Source: Paracoccus wurundjeri (GTDB lineage: Bacteria; Pseudomonadota; Alphaproteobacteria; Rhodobacterales; Rhodobacteraceae). From it: DNA of 64,000 nt. The stretch lies in the NCBI RefSeq assembly GCF_030678915.1, contig NZ_JAUUTZ010000007.1, positions 1 to 64,000 on the forward strand. The letters are read 5' to 3'. The position numbers were made by a program, and so were the translations under genes. Positions 45,184 through 56,654 of the stretch are shown here, piece after piece (the stretch's first letter is position 1; each line of letters starts with the position of its first letter). The notes below the pieces were generated by a model that did no database searches, was not told where the DNA came from, and saw nothing but the letters and a program-made list of their open reading frames with translations.

Positions 45184-47337
45184 TTACCGGAGATCAAAGC
45201 TCCAGAACAGCGTTTCGCCGGAGCTGTCATCGGTCCCGTCATTATCCGTCGCGACATAAGCAGTCCCCTCCGAGGTGATGGCCAGCCCTTCCACCTTATC
45301 CACGACATATCCGCCGGTCGCTTGCAGGTCCGGAATCAGATCACGCAGAACCTCCTTCGAGACAACCGGCAGGTCACCACCCAGAGGCGCAGGCTCCAGA
45401 CCTGCCAGATCGACACGCGTGATCTGTTTCAGAGCCGCCGCTTCACCGATCAGGTTGTCCCGCTCGATCACGTAAAGCGCGCCGTCGTGATAGGCCAGAT
45501 CGGACAGCCCGACCCAGCCCTCGCCCTGCTCGATCGGGTAATGGGCCGCGGACCATTCTTCATTCGCCGGATCAAGTTGAAGCAGTTTGACACGCTCTGC
45601 GGGATCGTCACCCCATTCGCGCTGCATGGCCAGCCAAAGCTTGCCTTCCACCAGTGAGATCCCCTCGAAGCCAAAACGCGTCTCGTGCAGCGCCAGGGTT
45701 TCCGGCAGGCTGATTTCCTGCGTGATCGCTCCATCCGCCGCCACGTGCAGCACGGCATGGGGAACCTCCTTCTCGGAATCTCCTTCCGATGCCAGCCAGA
45801 AACCACCTTCGCCGTCCGTTGTGATCCCTTCAAGATCCAGCTTTTCGGCGGTCTGACCGTCACGGGTCACAAGAATACGGGAAATGATCCTTGCCGGGCT
45901 TTGCGAGGCATCGATGGTATAGATCGACGGAGCGTCGGACAGGACGCTGTCGCTGACCGCATAAAGCTTTGTGGTGTCTCCCGGATCCGCAGCCAGACCG
46001 GACAGCGCCGCCCATGGGATCAAATCCTCAACCCCTTCAGAGGTGATCATCGGATAGCTGGCTCCGGCGTCTTGCCGTTCATAGACCATAACATGGGCCC
46101 GCGCCGCACCATCCTCACCCAGATCGGTTTCGTTGGCTGTGGCGAACAATCCTCGCTGTGGGATGGCGACCAGCCCTTCGGGACCAATACCCGAAGGAAG
46201 CGCCTGAATCAGTTCGGGGGCCGCAGGATCGCTTGCATCGAAGACAAAGACGATACTGCCGCGTTCCGATGCAACGAAGATCATCGGCACATCGTCATAG
46301 GTCGCGGTAATCACGGCCTCGGGCTCGCCGCCCTTGTTGTCCGAGCGGCCATCCGGATAATGCCCCAGTTCGATCAGCTTGCGGTCCAGCAGGTTTCCAC
46401 TGTCGTAAACGACGCTGCCGTCTTTCTTCCAGACCGTGAAGCCCCGGCTGCCGCCATTCCAATCGCCTTCATTCGCGGTCACCAGATGCTGATCGTCCAG
46501 CCATGCCACGGCATCCGGTTCGCGAGGGACCGCGGCAAGACTGGCGCCCGGATCGATCTTGCCGTCATCCTCGGTGTCGATTCCGTCCAGATCGACGCTG
46601 CCCGCACTGAAATGACCGGCAATGGCCCCGTCCGCCCCAATGATAACGATGTGATTGTTCTCTTGCAGGGTCACGGCAAGTTCACCCGTGTCATTATAGG
46701 CGACATATTCCGGTTCGGGATCGTCACCCGCGATATCGGCCAGACCGGTCAGATCGATCTTCGTCAGGGCCTCGCAATCCGCCGCACCATCGGAAACGGG
46801 GATTGTGACGACATAACCGGCCGGCATCTGAGGGATCGCACCGTCATTCACATCTTCGTCGCGCTCATTCTCGATGGCGATCGCGATCTGGTTGCCATCC
46901 TTGTTAAGCGCGACCGAATCCGGCTGACCGCCGATATCGCAGCTTGCGGTGATTTTCTGGGTTGCGATATCCACGCTGCGCAATGCGCCCGATGGGTCGG
47001 TATAGCTTTCCGAGGTGTTCACCCCCACGAAAGCCGTGCCGCCAAGAACCACGGTCGTTGTCGGCTCGCCCTCCATTGCGATATGGCCAAGCGGCTTAGG
47101 CTGCTTCGGATCGGTGATATCGATCAGCCCCAGGGCTTCCAACGGGCTGTCAGAGTAGATCAGCGTATTGCCGTCCTCTGTTACGGCCATGATTTCTGCA
47201 CTGGTTTCCTGCGAACGATCCTCGCCCTCGGCGAAATTATCGGTCGTTGGAAAGCTGGCAATACGGTTAAGAACCGGCTCGGCCAAAGCGGGAGCGGCCA
47301 CAGTGAGCGCGATCAGCGACGTCAGAGTCAGACGCAT
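45184..47337 (-). CDS. Secreted esterase-like/phytase-like beta-propeller protein
   Basis: The protein of about 717 residues has a signal peptide (MRLTLTSLIALTVAAPALA). The N-terminal half looks like a beta-propeller of repeated 40-50 residue blades (VDIATQKITASCDIGGQPDSVAL; VAWLDDQHLVTANEGDWNGG). The C-terminal half matches the phytase-like esterase domain (GITTDGEGGFWLASEGDSEKEVPHAVL, DKVEGLAITSEGTAYVATDNDG). Such proteins are periplasmic or secreted and may hydrolyse phosphate esters; the substrate is unknown. The frame extends to 47466, but the ATG at 47337 has AGAGG and starts the signal peptide. A Pho-box-like array lies 51 nt upstream. Confidence 0.82.
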   Translation of the reverse strand: MRLTLTSLIALTVAAPALAEPVLNRIASFPTTDNFAEGEDRSQETSAEIMAVTEDGNTLIYSDSPLEALGLIDITDPKQPKPLGHIAMEGEPTTTVVLGGTAFVGVNTSESYTDPSGALRSVDIATQKITASCDIGGQPDSVALNKDGNQIAIAIENERDEDVNDGAIPQMPAGYVVTIPVSDGAADCEALTKIDLTGLADIAGDDPEPEYVAYNDTGELAVTLQENNHIVIIGADGAIAGHFSAGSVDLDGIDTEDDGKIDPGASLAAVPREPDAVAWLDDQHLVTANEGDWNGGSRGFTVWKKDGSVVYDSGNLLDRKLIELGHYPDGRSDNKGGEPEAVITATYDDVPMIFVASERGSIVFVFDASDPAAPELIQALPSGIGPEGLVAIPQRGLFATANETDLGEDGAARAHVMVYERQDAGASYPMITSEGVEDLIPWAALSGLAADPGDTTKLYAVSDSVLSDAPSIYTIDASQSPARIISRILVTRDGQTAEKLDLEGITTDGEGGFWLASEGDSEKEVPHAVLHVAADGAITQEISLPETLALHETRFGFEGISLVEGKLWLAMQREWGDDPAERVKLLQLDPANEEWSAAHYPIEQGEGWVGLSDLAYHDGALYVIERDNLIGEAAALKQITRVDLAGLEPAPLGGDLPVVSKEVLRDLIPDLQATGGYVVDKVEGLAITSEGTAYVATDNDGTDDSSGETLFWSFDLR

Positions 47338-47387
47338 GGCAGGTAAACCTCTGGGAAATGAACTCCAGCGGGTTGTGACCTGCAATC

Positions 47388-47427
47388 GTGACGATTTCGT
47401 AAGGGATGAATGACGCTTTTGCGACAA
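47388..47427 (-). promoter_or_regulatory. Putative Pho-box-like direct repeats upstream of the phytase-like gene
   Basis: Read on the minus strand, 7-mers TTGTCGC, GCGTCAT, CCCTTAC and TCGTCAC occur at exact 11-nt periodicity with AT-rich spacers AAAA, TCAT and GAAA. The PHO box is CTGTCAT-N4-CTGTCAT, so two of four repeats fit well (GTCAT and GTCAC cores) and two only partly. The position, 51-90 nt upstream of a secreted phosphoesterase-like gene, is sensible. Confidence 0.4.
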
Positions 47428-47534
47428 TGACCAAAGATGCGCCGGCGCAGAAGTGCGCGTGGGCATATCCCTGAATTCACTGGAACAAAGAAACGCCTGA
47501 TGATCGGCTATGTCATCCTTGCGATCTCTTCGCC

Positions 47535-48989
47535 TCAGTCCTTTCGGATACGGCCCCAGCCTGTGAATAATCCACGTTTCGACAGAGATTCGAAAATCTC
47601 GTCAGGGCCATCGGGATCAAGGATTTCATTCTCGGCCAACCATTCCTCGATCCCCGAAAGTTCGGGGACTTCATAAGGCACCAGCGACCGTCCCTCGCCG
47701 CGCAGTTCCTCGATGACCGCAATCAGCGAGCCGGTCCGGTCCAAACCTTCCGCGATCCGATCCATCCCGACCCCCAGATGCTCGGCAAGCAGGTCGTTCC
47801 GCAATACGGTAATCTCGTCCTTCAAATGCCCGCATCCGGGTTCATCTACCGAAAGGATCACGTCGCATTCGGTATCCAGACGCATGGAACGATTGTTGAA
47901 ATTCGACGATCCGACCCGCAGGAACCTGTCATCCACCACCGTTACCTTGGCATGGACGTAGATTTCGTTGCCGCCTTCGGTAACCGGATGATAGATGCGA
48001 AACCTTCCATGTTTGTCGATCCGCTTCAGCGACTCGACCAGACGTGCCCGCGCCGTGTCCATCGCGACCGGCTCAAGCCAGCCATTCGCCGTATGGGGAT
48101 TGATGATGACGATTTCCGGGCCGTCTTCTTCTTCAAGCCGTTTGGCCATCGCATGGGCGATCCGGCGCGAGGCGAAATACTGGCTTTCAGCATAGATGAT
48201 TCTCTCGGCGCGCGCGATCAGATCAAGATACATCGTCTCGATCTCATGCGTTGGCACATTATCGTCCATCTCGGGAATGGTGCGGGCGATGCCAAGGCGC
48301 AGGTCACGCAAATTCGGCTCCAACCCATCCGGCCAGCAATCCCGAATCTCGGAAACGGGCGCAAGCTCTTGCTTAGTAGCGATTTTCCATCGCAGCCGGG
48401 CCAGATCCGCGATGGCGCGAGCCGCCTCGCCGTCGAAAGCGCTTGTTGCGTCATGCCACGGGTCATTGGGTGTTCCGTCCGGCCCCACGCGTCCGGGATC
48501 GTCATCCAGATGTTCTCGTGTGTCCCAGCGTTCATCCGTCATATCGATACCGCCGCAAAAGGCGAGACTGTCATCGATAGAGACGACTTTCTGGTGATGT
48601 GAACCGGCCAGAGGGTGCGCACCATCCAGACGCAGTTCGATCTGCGGATGTGCCTTCCAGCGGATGAATGTGTAGAACAGGTTTCGCTTGAAAAGTTCTT
48701 TAATCGCACCGGTATCCCATTGAAGTAACCGGATTTTTAGTTCAGGTGTGCGATCAACGAGCCAGATGATGAAATCGCCCAGACATTCGGGCCCGCCATC
48801 ATCGGGAATGCCGAACGGAATGCGAGGATCGAAATCCCAACCCACCAGCAGGATACTGTGCTGCGCGGCAATCATCGCTTTACGAAGGGCGATGAAATAA
48901 TCCCGGGCGTCAACGATGAATGCGAATCTGTCGGCATGTTCGACACGCCAACAATTTCTGCCTGCCTGCAACAACGCCGTCTGATCCAT
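47535..48989 (-). CDS. Phospholipase D-family protein (cardiolipin synthase-like)
   Basis: The protein of 484 residues has two HKD catalytic motifs: HHQKVVSIDDSLAFCGGID and HAKVTVVDDRFLRVGSSN, the hallmark of the PLD superfamily. It has no N-terminal transmembrane segments, unlike classical cardiolipin synthases such as ClsA; it is more like cytosolic or secreted PLD-type enzymes found in alphaproteobacteria. Phosphatidyl transfer or phospholipid hydrolysis is expected. A GGATAAG before the ATG at 48989 supports this start; the frame is open to 49016. It lies 112 nt past the end of prs. Confidence 0.9.
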   Translation of the reverse strand: MDQTALLQAGRNCWRVEHADRFAFIVDARDYFIALRKAMIAAQHSILLVGWDFDPRIPFGIPDDGGPECLGDFIIWLVDRTPELKIRLLQWDTGAIKELFKRNLFYTFIRWKAHPQIELRLDGAHPLAGSHHQKVVSIDDSLAFCGGIDMTDERWDTREHLDDDPGRVGPDGTPNDPWHDATSAFDGEAARAIADLARLRWKIATKQELAPVSEIRDCWPDGLEPNLRDLRLGIARTIPEMDDNVPTHEIETMYLDLIARAERIIYAESQYFASRRIAHAMAKRLEEEDGPEIVIINPHTANGWLEPVAMDTARARLVESLKRIDKHGRFRIYHPVTEGGNEIYVHAKVTVVDDRFLRVGSSNFNNRSMRLDTECDVILSVDEPGCGHLKDEITVLRNDLLAEHLGVGMDRIAEGLDRTGSLIAVIEELRGEGRSLVPYEVPELSGIEEWLAENEILDPDGPDEIFESLSKRGLFTGWGRIRKD

Positions 48990-49101
48990 CTTATCCTGCC
49001 CCTTGATCGATACCAATCACCGATCGGACCTTATGGCACAAATCATCCGGCTGACAATTCACGTCATCCGGCGGCGGCGGAACACGCGGATATGCGGACG
49101 A

Positions 49102-50121
49102 TCACGACGTCGAGTAAAGCCCCTCATAGATCGGCAGCAGCGTATCCGTTTCGAACAGGGAGCTGACCGAGGTGCCGTTCCATATATTCAGGATTGCCTG
49201 CGTGAACATCGGCGCCGTCGGCACGATACGAATATTCGGGGCCGCCTTCACCGAGTCGGATGGCTGGATCGAATCGGTGATGACGAGCGATTTCATCACC
49301 GATTTCGAGACCCGCTCGACCGCTGGTCCCGACAGGACGCCATGAGTGATATAAGCATGCACCTCGGTCGCGCCCTCATCCTTCAGCACCTGTGCCGCCT
49401 TTACCAGCGTTCCCGCGGTGTCGCAGATGTCGTCGACGATGACACAGGCCCTGCCCTTCACATCGCCGATCACCGTCATTTCGGCCACCTCACCCGGCTT
49501 TTCGCGGCGCTTGTCCACGATCGACAATGGCGCGCCGATCCTTTGCGCCAGTTCCCGCGCCCGCGCCACCCCGCCGACATCGGGCGAGACCACCATCAGG
49601 TCGTTCATCCGGCCCTTGAAATGGTGCTGCACATCAAGCGCGAAAATCGGCGCGGCATACAGGTTATCCACCGGAATATCGAAAAAGCCCTGAATCTGCG
49701 TCGCATGAAGATCCATCGTCAGGATTCTGTCTACCCCGGCCTCGGTCAGCAGATTCGCCACCAGCTTGGCCGAAATCGGTGTCCGGGCCTTGGCGCGGCG
49801 ATCCTGCCTCGCATAACCGAAATAGGGAATGACAGCGGTGATCCGGGCCGCCGAAGAACGACGCAGCGCATCGACCATGATCAGCAATTCCATCAGGTTG
49901 TCATTCGCCGGGTTCGAGGTCGGCTGAATGATATACATATCCTCGCCGCGGACGTTCTCGAATACCTCGATGAAAATTTCCTGATCGTTGAAGCGCTCGA
50001 TCCGGGCATCGCAAAGCCCGACATTCATGCCGCGATGCATCGACATGCGACGCGCGATCGACGCGGCAAGAGGTTTGTTGGCATTGCCGGAGATAAGTTT
50101 GGGCTCGGTCATGACGGGCAT
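49102..50121 (-). CDS. prs: Ribose-phosphate pyrophosphokinase
   Basis: Prs makes PRPP from ribose-5-phosphate and ATP for nucleotide, histidine and NAD synthesis. The 339-residue protein has the flexible ATP loop (YARQDRRAK), the metal and ribose-binding [12 protein letters not shown], and the PRPP loop DDICDTAGT. An in-frame ATG three codons downstream (50112) is an alternative start. Its upstream region holds a perfect TTAA-N7-TTAA box shared with the divergent isomerase gene. Confidence 0.96.
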   Translation of the reverse strand: MPVMTEPKLISGNANKPLAASIARRMSMHRGMNVGLCDARIERFNDQEIFIEVFENVRGEDMYIIQPTSNPANDNLMELLIMVDALRRSSAARITAVIPYFGYARQDRRAKARTPISAKLVANLLTEAGVDRILTMDLHATQIQGFFDIPVDNLYAAPIFALDVQHHFKGRMNDLMVVSPDVGGVARARELAQRIGAPLSIVDKRREKPGEVAEMTVIGDVKGRACVIVDDICDTAGTLVKAAQVLKDEGATEVHAYITHGVLSGPAVERVSKSVMKSLVITDSIQPSDSVKAAPNIRIVPTAPMFTQAILNIWNGTSVSSLFETDTLLPIYEGLYSTS

Positions 50122-50164
50122 GTGAAGCAGGGCCTCTGTCGTGTTTCGTGAGATTGCACCGCCA

Positions 50165-50179
50165 TTAACACCGGGTTAA
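50165..50179. promoter_or_regulatory. CtrA-type box TTAA-N7-TTAA between prs and the isomerase gene
   Basis: The sequence TTAACACCGGGTTAA (followed by C) matches the CtrA consensus TTAA-N7-TTAA exactly. It lies 44 nt upstream of prs on one side and 30 nt upstream of the isomerase gene on the other, inside the promoter region of both. Confidence 0.65.
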
Positions 50180-50208
50180 CAATTGAGCAAACCCCAAAGG
50201 AGCTTTCG

Positions 50209-50808
50209 ATGGCGCATATCGACTATTACTTCGCGACGATCAGCCCGTTCACCTATCTTGCGGGGGATCGTCTGGAAAAGATCGCCGCCGCCCGCGGGGC
50301 AGAAATCACCTATAAACCGCTGGACATCATGCAATTGTTCGAGCGGACGGGCGGCTTGCCTCCGGCCAAGCGGCATCCAAGCCGCATTGAATACAGGATG
50401 CAGGAACTTCCCCGCTGGGCAGAGCATCTGAAAATGCCGCTCAATCCCAAACCGGCGCACTTCCCGGTGAACATGGCCCCATCATCTTACGCAGTCATCG
50501 CCGCTCAGAATGCCGGAGGGGGGAATGTCGGCGCGCTCGTTCAGGGGTTCCTGCAGGCCGTCTGGGCGGAAGAGCGGGATATCAGCGACGACGCCGTCAT
50601 CCGCGATATCTTGCAGGCGCATGGTTTCGATCCCGATCTGTGCGACAAGGGTCTGCTGACCGGCGCCGAAACCTATGGGCGCAATCTGGAAGAGGCGGTC
50701 GCCGCCGGGGTCTTCGGCGCACCTTTCTATGTCGTCCGCGAAACCGATCAGCGGTTCTGGGGGCAGGACAGGCTGGATTTCCTTGACCGGCATCTCGAAT
50801 CATTGTGA
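50209..50808 (+). CDS. 2-hydroxychromene-2-carboxylate isomerase-like (DsbA/GST kappa fold)
   Basis: The 199-residue thioredoxin-fold protein of the HCCA isomerase/kappa-GST family has the glutathione-contacting S12 in ATISPFTY and the VFGAPFYVV segment with the cis-proline. Classical members isomerise intermediates of naphthalene breakdown using glutathione; many alphaproteobacteria have one with unclear role. An AAAGGAGC Shine-Dalgarno is close to the ATG. The stop overlaps the next gene start by 4 nt (GTGA). Confidence 0.9.
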   Translation: MAHIDYYFATISPFTYLAGDRLEKIAAARGAEITYKPLDIMQLFERTGGLPPAKRHPSRIEYRMQELPRWAEHLKMPLNPKPAHFPVNMAPSSYAVIAAQNAGGGNVGALVQGFLQAVWAEERDISDDAVIRDILQAHGFDPDLCDKGLLTGAETYGRNLEEAVAAGVFGAPFYVVRETDQRFWGQDRLDFLDRHLESL

Positions 50809-51584
50809 CCGAGATTTTCCGGCGCCACTGGCCCGGCGATACCGATCGCCCGGCACTGGCATTGCACTGCATGATGGCCTCGGGCGGGTATTGGGGTCCG
50901 ATTGCCGGACGCCTTGAAGGGCGGATCGATCTGTATGGTTTCGACATGCCCGGTCATGGCCGCAGCGGACCTTGGGAACCGGAAGCGAACGGTCCCGATT
51001 ACCATACTGCCGTCACCCGGATCGCCGCCAGCTTCATCAACCACCCGTTGGATCTGATCGGCCACAGCATGGGCGCCACGGTCGCCCTGCGCATCGCCCT
51101 CGCCGCGCCCGAGGCCGTCCGCAGCCTGACCCTGATCGAACCGGTTCTTTTTGCCGCCGCGCCGAGTGAAATGGTTGCGGTTCAGCCCGATGGCGATCTT
51201 GAACGGCTTGTTTCCGAAGGCCGGGATGAAGAAGCAACCCGGCAATTCCTCGCGGCATGGGGAACGCAATCCTATGATGCGTTGCCAAACGATATGCAGG
51301 ACAGGATGCGGGCATGCGTCAGACTGGTTGCGGCCTGCACGCCCGATCTCATGCATGACCGGGCAAACCTGCTGCGCGAAGGCGGGCTAGAGGCGATCAC
51401 AGCACCGGTTTTGCTGATTTCGGGCAAGCAATCGCCGCCATCCATCCATGCAATCGCCGAGACGCTTGCGTCCCGTCTGCCGGATGTCGGCAGGGCCGTT
51501 ATACCGGATGCCGGCCATATGGCACCGATCACGCATCCCGATCAGGTCGCCGGACTGATTGACGTCAATCTTGACCGGGCCTGA
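50805..51584 (+). CDS. Alpha/beta hydrolase
   Basis: The 259-residue alpha/beta-hydrolase has the nucleophile elbow GHSMGA with S88 and the late catalytic His in PDAGHMAPITHP. An oxyanion-type segment precedes (HCMMASGGYWGP). The start codon is GTG, overlapping the isomerase stop (GTGA), so the pair is coupled. Substrate unknown: esterase, lactonase or ring-cleavage hydrolase are all possible; pairing with an HCCA isomerase homologue hints at aromatic or ring compounds. It ends 24 nt from the convergent thiE. Confidence 0.88.
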   Translation: MTEIFRRHWPGDTDRPALALHCMMASGGYWGPIAGRLEGRIDLYGFDMPGHGRSGPWEPEANGPDYHTAVTRIAASFINHPLDLIGHSMGATVALRIALAAPEAVRSLTLIEPVLFAAAPSEMVAVQPDGDLERLVSEGRDEEATRQFLAAWGTQSYDALPNDMQDRMRACVRLVAACTPDLMHDRANLLREGGLEAITAPVLLISGKQSPPSIHAIAETLASRLPDVGRAVIPDAGHMAPITHPDQVAGLIDVNLDRA

Positions 51585-51608
51585 CCGGCAGGGACAATTC
51601 GGGGCTTG

Positions 51609-52205
51609 TCACCGTGTCGCCGCGATCCATTCACGACAGCGCGCCTCCGGGTCGGTTGCCTGCTGAATATCCGTCACCACCGCCGCGCAATCCGCACCGG
51701 CCGCAAAGACGCCCGGCAGCCGTTCCGGCGTCAATCCACCGATGGCAACCAAAGGAACCTTTCCCGCGAACCGCTTCCATTCGCGCACACGCTCCAACCC
51801 CTGTGGACCCCATTTCATCTTTTTCAGCAGCGTCGGATAAACCGGCCCAAGGGCAACATATTCGGGATCATGAGACAGGGCGCGATCCAGTTCCGTTTCG
51901 TCATGGGTGGAAAGCCCGAAACGCACATTCGCGCGGCGCAATGCCGCGAAATCCGCGAGGTCCATATCCTCTTGCCCCAGATGCACGAAATCAATATCCA
52001 TATCGATCGCAAGCTGCCAGTAATCGTTCAGCACCAGTTGCGCCCCATGTGCCGCACAGCAAGCCTTCGCACGCTGGGCCTGATTGCGCAGTTCCTCCTT
52101 AGGCACATCCTTGAGCCGCAATTGCACCAGTTTGACGCCCAGCGGAACGAGCCGCTCCAGAAGCGTGGTCGTGCCGGTGATGAGATAAAAGCGATCCAGC
52201 GTCAT
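51609..52205 (-). CDS. thiE: Thiamine phosphate synthase
   Basis: ThiE joins hydroxymethylpyrimidine pyrophosphate and thiazole phosphate to thiamine monophosphate. The 198-residue TIM barrel has the segments [32 protein letters not shown] and a phosphate-binding [11 protein letters not shown] near the C-terminus. It overlaps thiG by 4 nt and is the last gene of the thiC-thiO-thiS-thiG-thiE run. Confidence 0.95.
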   Translation of the reverse strand: MTLDRFYLITGTTTLLERLVPLGVKLVQLRLKDVPKEELRNQAQRAKACCAAHGAQLVLNDYWQLAIDMDIDFVHLGQEDMDLADFAALRRANVRFGLSTHDETELDRALSHDPEYVALGPVYPTLLKKMKWGPQGLERVREWKRFAGKVPLVAIGGLTPERLPGVFAAGADCAAVVTDIQQATDPEARCREWIAATR

Positions 52206-52960
52206 GTCAGTGCCGCCATTCCAAATATCGGAGTCGAGGCCACAGCCATATCCCGCCGCCCCATCAGTCCGGCCTCATGGGCAAGCTTTCCGGATTCGAC
52301 AGCGCCGGCAAACGCCCGCGCCATTGCGACCGGATCGCCCGCCTTCGCAACGGCGGTATTCAACAGCACGGCATCGAAGCCCATCTCCATCGCCCGGGCA
52401 GCCTGCGACGGCGCGCCGATCCCCGCGTCGATCACCAGCGGAATATCGGGAAAATGCGCCCGCATGGAACATAGCGCATCCTCATGCCTCAGGCCCTGTC
52501 CCGATCCGATCGGAGAACCCCAGGGCATCAATACCTGGCAACCCGCTTCGACCAGCTTTTCACCGACGATCAGATCTTCGGTCGTATAGGGGAAAACCTC
52601 GAACCCGTCGGCACAGAGTTCACGCGCCGCCTCGACCAGCGCGAAAGGGTCGGGTTGCAGCGTATCGGCATGACCGATGACTTCCAGCTTGACCCAGTTG
52701 GTGCCGAAAACCTCGCGCGCCATCCGTGCCGTGGTAATCGCCTCGCGGGCGCTGTGGCATCCCGCAGTATTAGGCAGGATACGGCAGCCGCTGGCCTGAA
52801 GCAGATCGCGGAAATGCGCGCCCCCTGCCCCCTCGCGGCGCAGGCTGACCGTGATGATCTCGCTGCCCGAGGCGGAAATCGCATCGGCCAGCACCGCAGG
52901 AGAAGGGTATTGCGCAGTTCCCAGAAACAAGCGGGAAACCGGTGTCACGCCATAGAACAT
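52202..52960 (-). CDS. thiG: Thiazole synthase
   Basis: ThiG builds the thiazole ring from DXP, dehydroglycine and sulfur on ThiS. The 252-residue TIM barrel has the Schiff-base K91 in NWVKLEVIG, the [12 protein letters not shown] phosphate loop and [17 protein letters not shown]. It sits 3 nt after thiS. The glycine-derived imine is supplied by ThiO of the same operon, fitting an aerobic pathway. Confidence 0.96.
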   Translation of the reverse strand: MFYGVTPVSRLFLGTAQYPSPAVLADAISASGSEIITVSLRREGAGGAHFRDLLQASGCRILPNTAGCHSAREAITTARMAREVFGTNWVKLEVIGHADTLQPDPFALVEAARELCADGFEVFPYTTEDLIVGEKLVEAGCQVLMPWGSPIGSGQGLRHEDALCSMRAHFPDIPLVIDAGIGAPSQAARAMEMGFDAVLLNTAVAKAGDPVAMARAFAGAVESGKLAHEAGLMGRRDMAVASTPIFGMAALT

Positions 52961-52963
52961 GAC

Positions 52964-53161
52964 TTAGCCCCCTTGCATGGGCGACAGGATCTCGATCCGC
53001 ATGCCGTCGGACAAGGCCGTTCCGTCGCGCAAGGTTCTGGGGACGAAATCGCCATTCACGGCGGTCGCCACCGAGGCCGCGGGTAAATTACGCTCTTCGA
53101 TCAGTCCCGACAGGGTTGTGGCCTGCGTCCGGATCGCTTCGCCATTCAATTCAACTCGCAT
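52964..53161 (-). CDS. thiS: Sulfur carrier protein ThiS
   Basis: This is a 65-residue ubiquitin-like protein ending in the GG dipeptide (SPMQGG) that is activated as a thiocarboxylate to donate sulfur to thiazole. It has an AAAGGA Shine-Dalgarno inside the thiO end and overlaps thiO by 16 nt. The activating enzyme ThiF is not encoded within this window. Confidence 0.95.
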   Translation of the reverse strand: MRVELNGEAIRTQATTLSGLIEERNLPAASVATAVNGDFVPRTLRDGTALSDGMRIEILSPMQGG

Positions 53162-54084
53162 GTCTTTTCCTTTCGTATCATCAGATGATCCGCCAATTTC
53201 TCGGCCAGTGCGGGCGCCATCAGGAAGCCGTGGCGATACATGCCATTGACATGAATCCGCCCGCCCTCCTCGCGAATGCGTGGGATATTGTCGGGAAAGG
53301 CGGGGCGAAGGCCCGCGCCGGTCTCGATCAGCCGCGCCTCGGCGAAACCGGGATGCAGGGTATAGGCGGCGGAAAGTAGTTCCATCACCGCCCGCGCCGT
53401 AACCGGGCCGGGATCGTCGGTTTCGACCGTTGTCGCGCCGATCATGTAGCGCCCAGCCCCGCGCGGCACGACATAGCAGGGAAAGCGTGGATGCAGCAGA
53501 CGGATTGTGCGGGTCAGCGTCACATCCGGAGCATCGACGATCAGCATCTCGCCTCTGACTCCGCGCAGATCGGGCAGCAGGTCACGGGCGGCCAGCCCCC
53601 GGCAATCGATGATCTTCCCGCGTGGCTGGCCCTGACGGATGGAAATGCCCATGGCAGTCAGCCGGTCCCGCAGCGCAGCCATCGCCTTGCGGGGGTCAAG
53701 ATGGGCTTCATCCGCGAAGAACAGCCCGCGCGCGAAGCGCCCCGCCAGATCGGGCTCCAGCGTGGCGGGATCGGCGGGGGCATGGCCGGTCGTCATCCGG
53801 GCAAAGCGATCCAGTTCCGCGCCATCACGAGGTGGAGCCACGACCAGCGTTCCCCGCCGGACAACGCCGGGCACATGGGATGACCACCATTCGACGGCTT
53901 TTACACCTGCAATGATGACCTCGGGCGGGGCGGATTCTCCTTCGCAGCCAGGCGCGAGCATTCCACCCGCCCAATGGGAAGCCGGGATGGAGTCGTCAGA
54001 TAACAGTTCGACAGGCAGGCCGCGTTCGGCCAAAACGGTGGTCACGCAAAGCCCGGCAACCCCCGCCCCGACAACCGAAAACAT
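53146..54084 (-). CDS. thiO: Glycine oxidase-type FAD oxidoreductase ThiO
   Basis: ThiO oxidises glycine to the imine needed by ThiG. The 312-residue protein of the DAO family has the FAD motif GAGVAG near the N-terminus, the WAGGMLAPG segment, and the C-terminal GLRPAFPDNIPRI plus NGMYRHGFLMAP. The ATG at 54084 has GGAGGG at normal spacing; the open frame continues to 54570 but is non-coding upstream and overlaps thiC. Co-transcription with thiS is certain from the 16-nt overlap; a 373-nt gap separates it from thiC. Confidence 0.93.
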   Translation of the reverse strand: MFSVVGAGVAGLCVTTVLAERGLPVELLSDDSIPASHWAGGMLAPGCEGESAPPEVIIAGVKAVEWWSSHVPGVVRRGTLVVAPPRDGAELDRFARMTTGHAPADPATLEPDLAGRFARGLFFADEAHLDPRKAMAALRDRLTAMGISIRQGQPRGKIIDCRGLAARDLLPDLRGVRGEMLIVDAPDVTLTRTIRLLHPRFPCYVVPRGAGRYMIGATTVETDDPGPVTARAVMELLSAAYTLHPGFAEARLIETGAGLRPAFPDNIPRIREEGGRIHVNGMYRHGFLMAPALAEKLADHLMIRKEKTCELN

Positions 54085-54457
54085 CAGCCAACCCTCCATG
54101 CGAAAGCAAGGGACGAAGGCGCGCGCCACATGCACCCGGCCGCCCCCAGGGACCGGCGCTTTGGAGCGTGCCGTACTGAATCGGAAACGCAAGTTGCTTG
54201 CATCCCGCGATGGCCGGGGGCCAGCCCGTCGCCGGCTGGTTCTTGAACCAGTGGCGCACCTGCCGGCGACCCCCAAGGTATTTGGACAAAGAAGAAGCAG
54301 AGGGAGGGGAAGCGAAACCGGACAGGTGCGACAGACCCTGGTACCGTCGGAACCTCTGGAGCAGATGCGCCCAAAGCTGCGCAACAAACTGCATTGCACA
54401 ACGCCCGGATCGCCTGCCCATGATCGGACGCTTGTGCGCCTCTGTCCGGATGTGTCG
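54085..54457. other. thiC-thiO intergenic region with a repeat element
   Basis: This stretch lies inside an otherwise tightly packed thi operon. I see no credible gene in it. It contains one copy of the intergenic repeat (54228-54297) and GC-rich sequence on both sides. It could hold a processing site or a secondary promoter for thiO-thiS-thiG-thiE. Confidence 0.7.
54228..54297 (+). repeat. Intergenic repeat element, copy A
   Basis: A cruciform-capable unit: outer arms GTCGCCGGC (54228-54236) and GCCGGCGAC (54262-54270), inner perfect dyad CTGGTTC-TT-GAACCAG, then the conserved tail CCCCAAGGTATTTGGACAAA followed by GAAGAAG. A second copy with the same order is at 57736-57799. Confidence 0.8.
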
Positions 54458-56290
<1,833 letters not shown>

Positions 56291-56385
56291 TCAAGCTCAC
56301 TCGAAAAGACCCAGAAGCTTCAGAGGCAGAAAGCGGGCGTCCGGCCCGGTGGGGGCCAGAACGGCCCAAAGAGCGGATGCCCTTC

Positions 56386-56508
56386 GGTCTTCCTACGCCA
56401 GTCTCAACTGGGTCAGGTTCAAAGGGTCGCCGCACCGTGGCAGCTCATTTGCATGATGCTGCCACCAATCAGCCTCTCAGTCCCTTGGGCGGGACTCCCC
56501 TGACTACG
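56386..56508 (-). promoter_or_regulatory. TPP riboswitch upstream of thiC
   Basis: On the minus strand the conserved elements appear in order: a hairpin AGTCCC/GGGACT leading into CTGAGAGG (CTGAGA at 56475-56480), then the thi box ACCCTTTGAACCTGACCC (about 56410-56427), then TGGCGTAGGA near 56388-56397. The distance to the thiC ATG is about 105 nt, and no obvious intrinsic terminator is seen, so control is probably at translation initiation. Confidence 0.95.
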
Positions 56509-56654
56509 CGCAAGGTCACAAACCGGGACGCGCTTGTCAAGCGCCTTGCATTGCGTCGGGTGAGACGCGGCTATGCGCGAGGCGGTATTGAAAGCTGCGG
56601 AAAGGGCAAACAAGTCACATCTGGAAGACATTGGTCACGATGAAAGGACATTCG

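Noticed and set aside
45685..47346. 553-residue open frame antisense to the phytase-like gene
   Set aside because: The sense strand encodes a signal peptide and recognisable propeller blades; the antisense translation has none of these.
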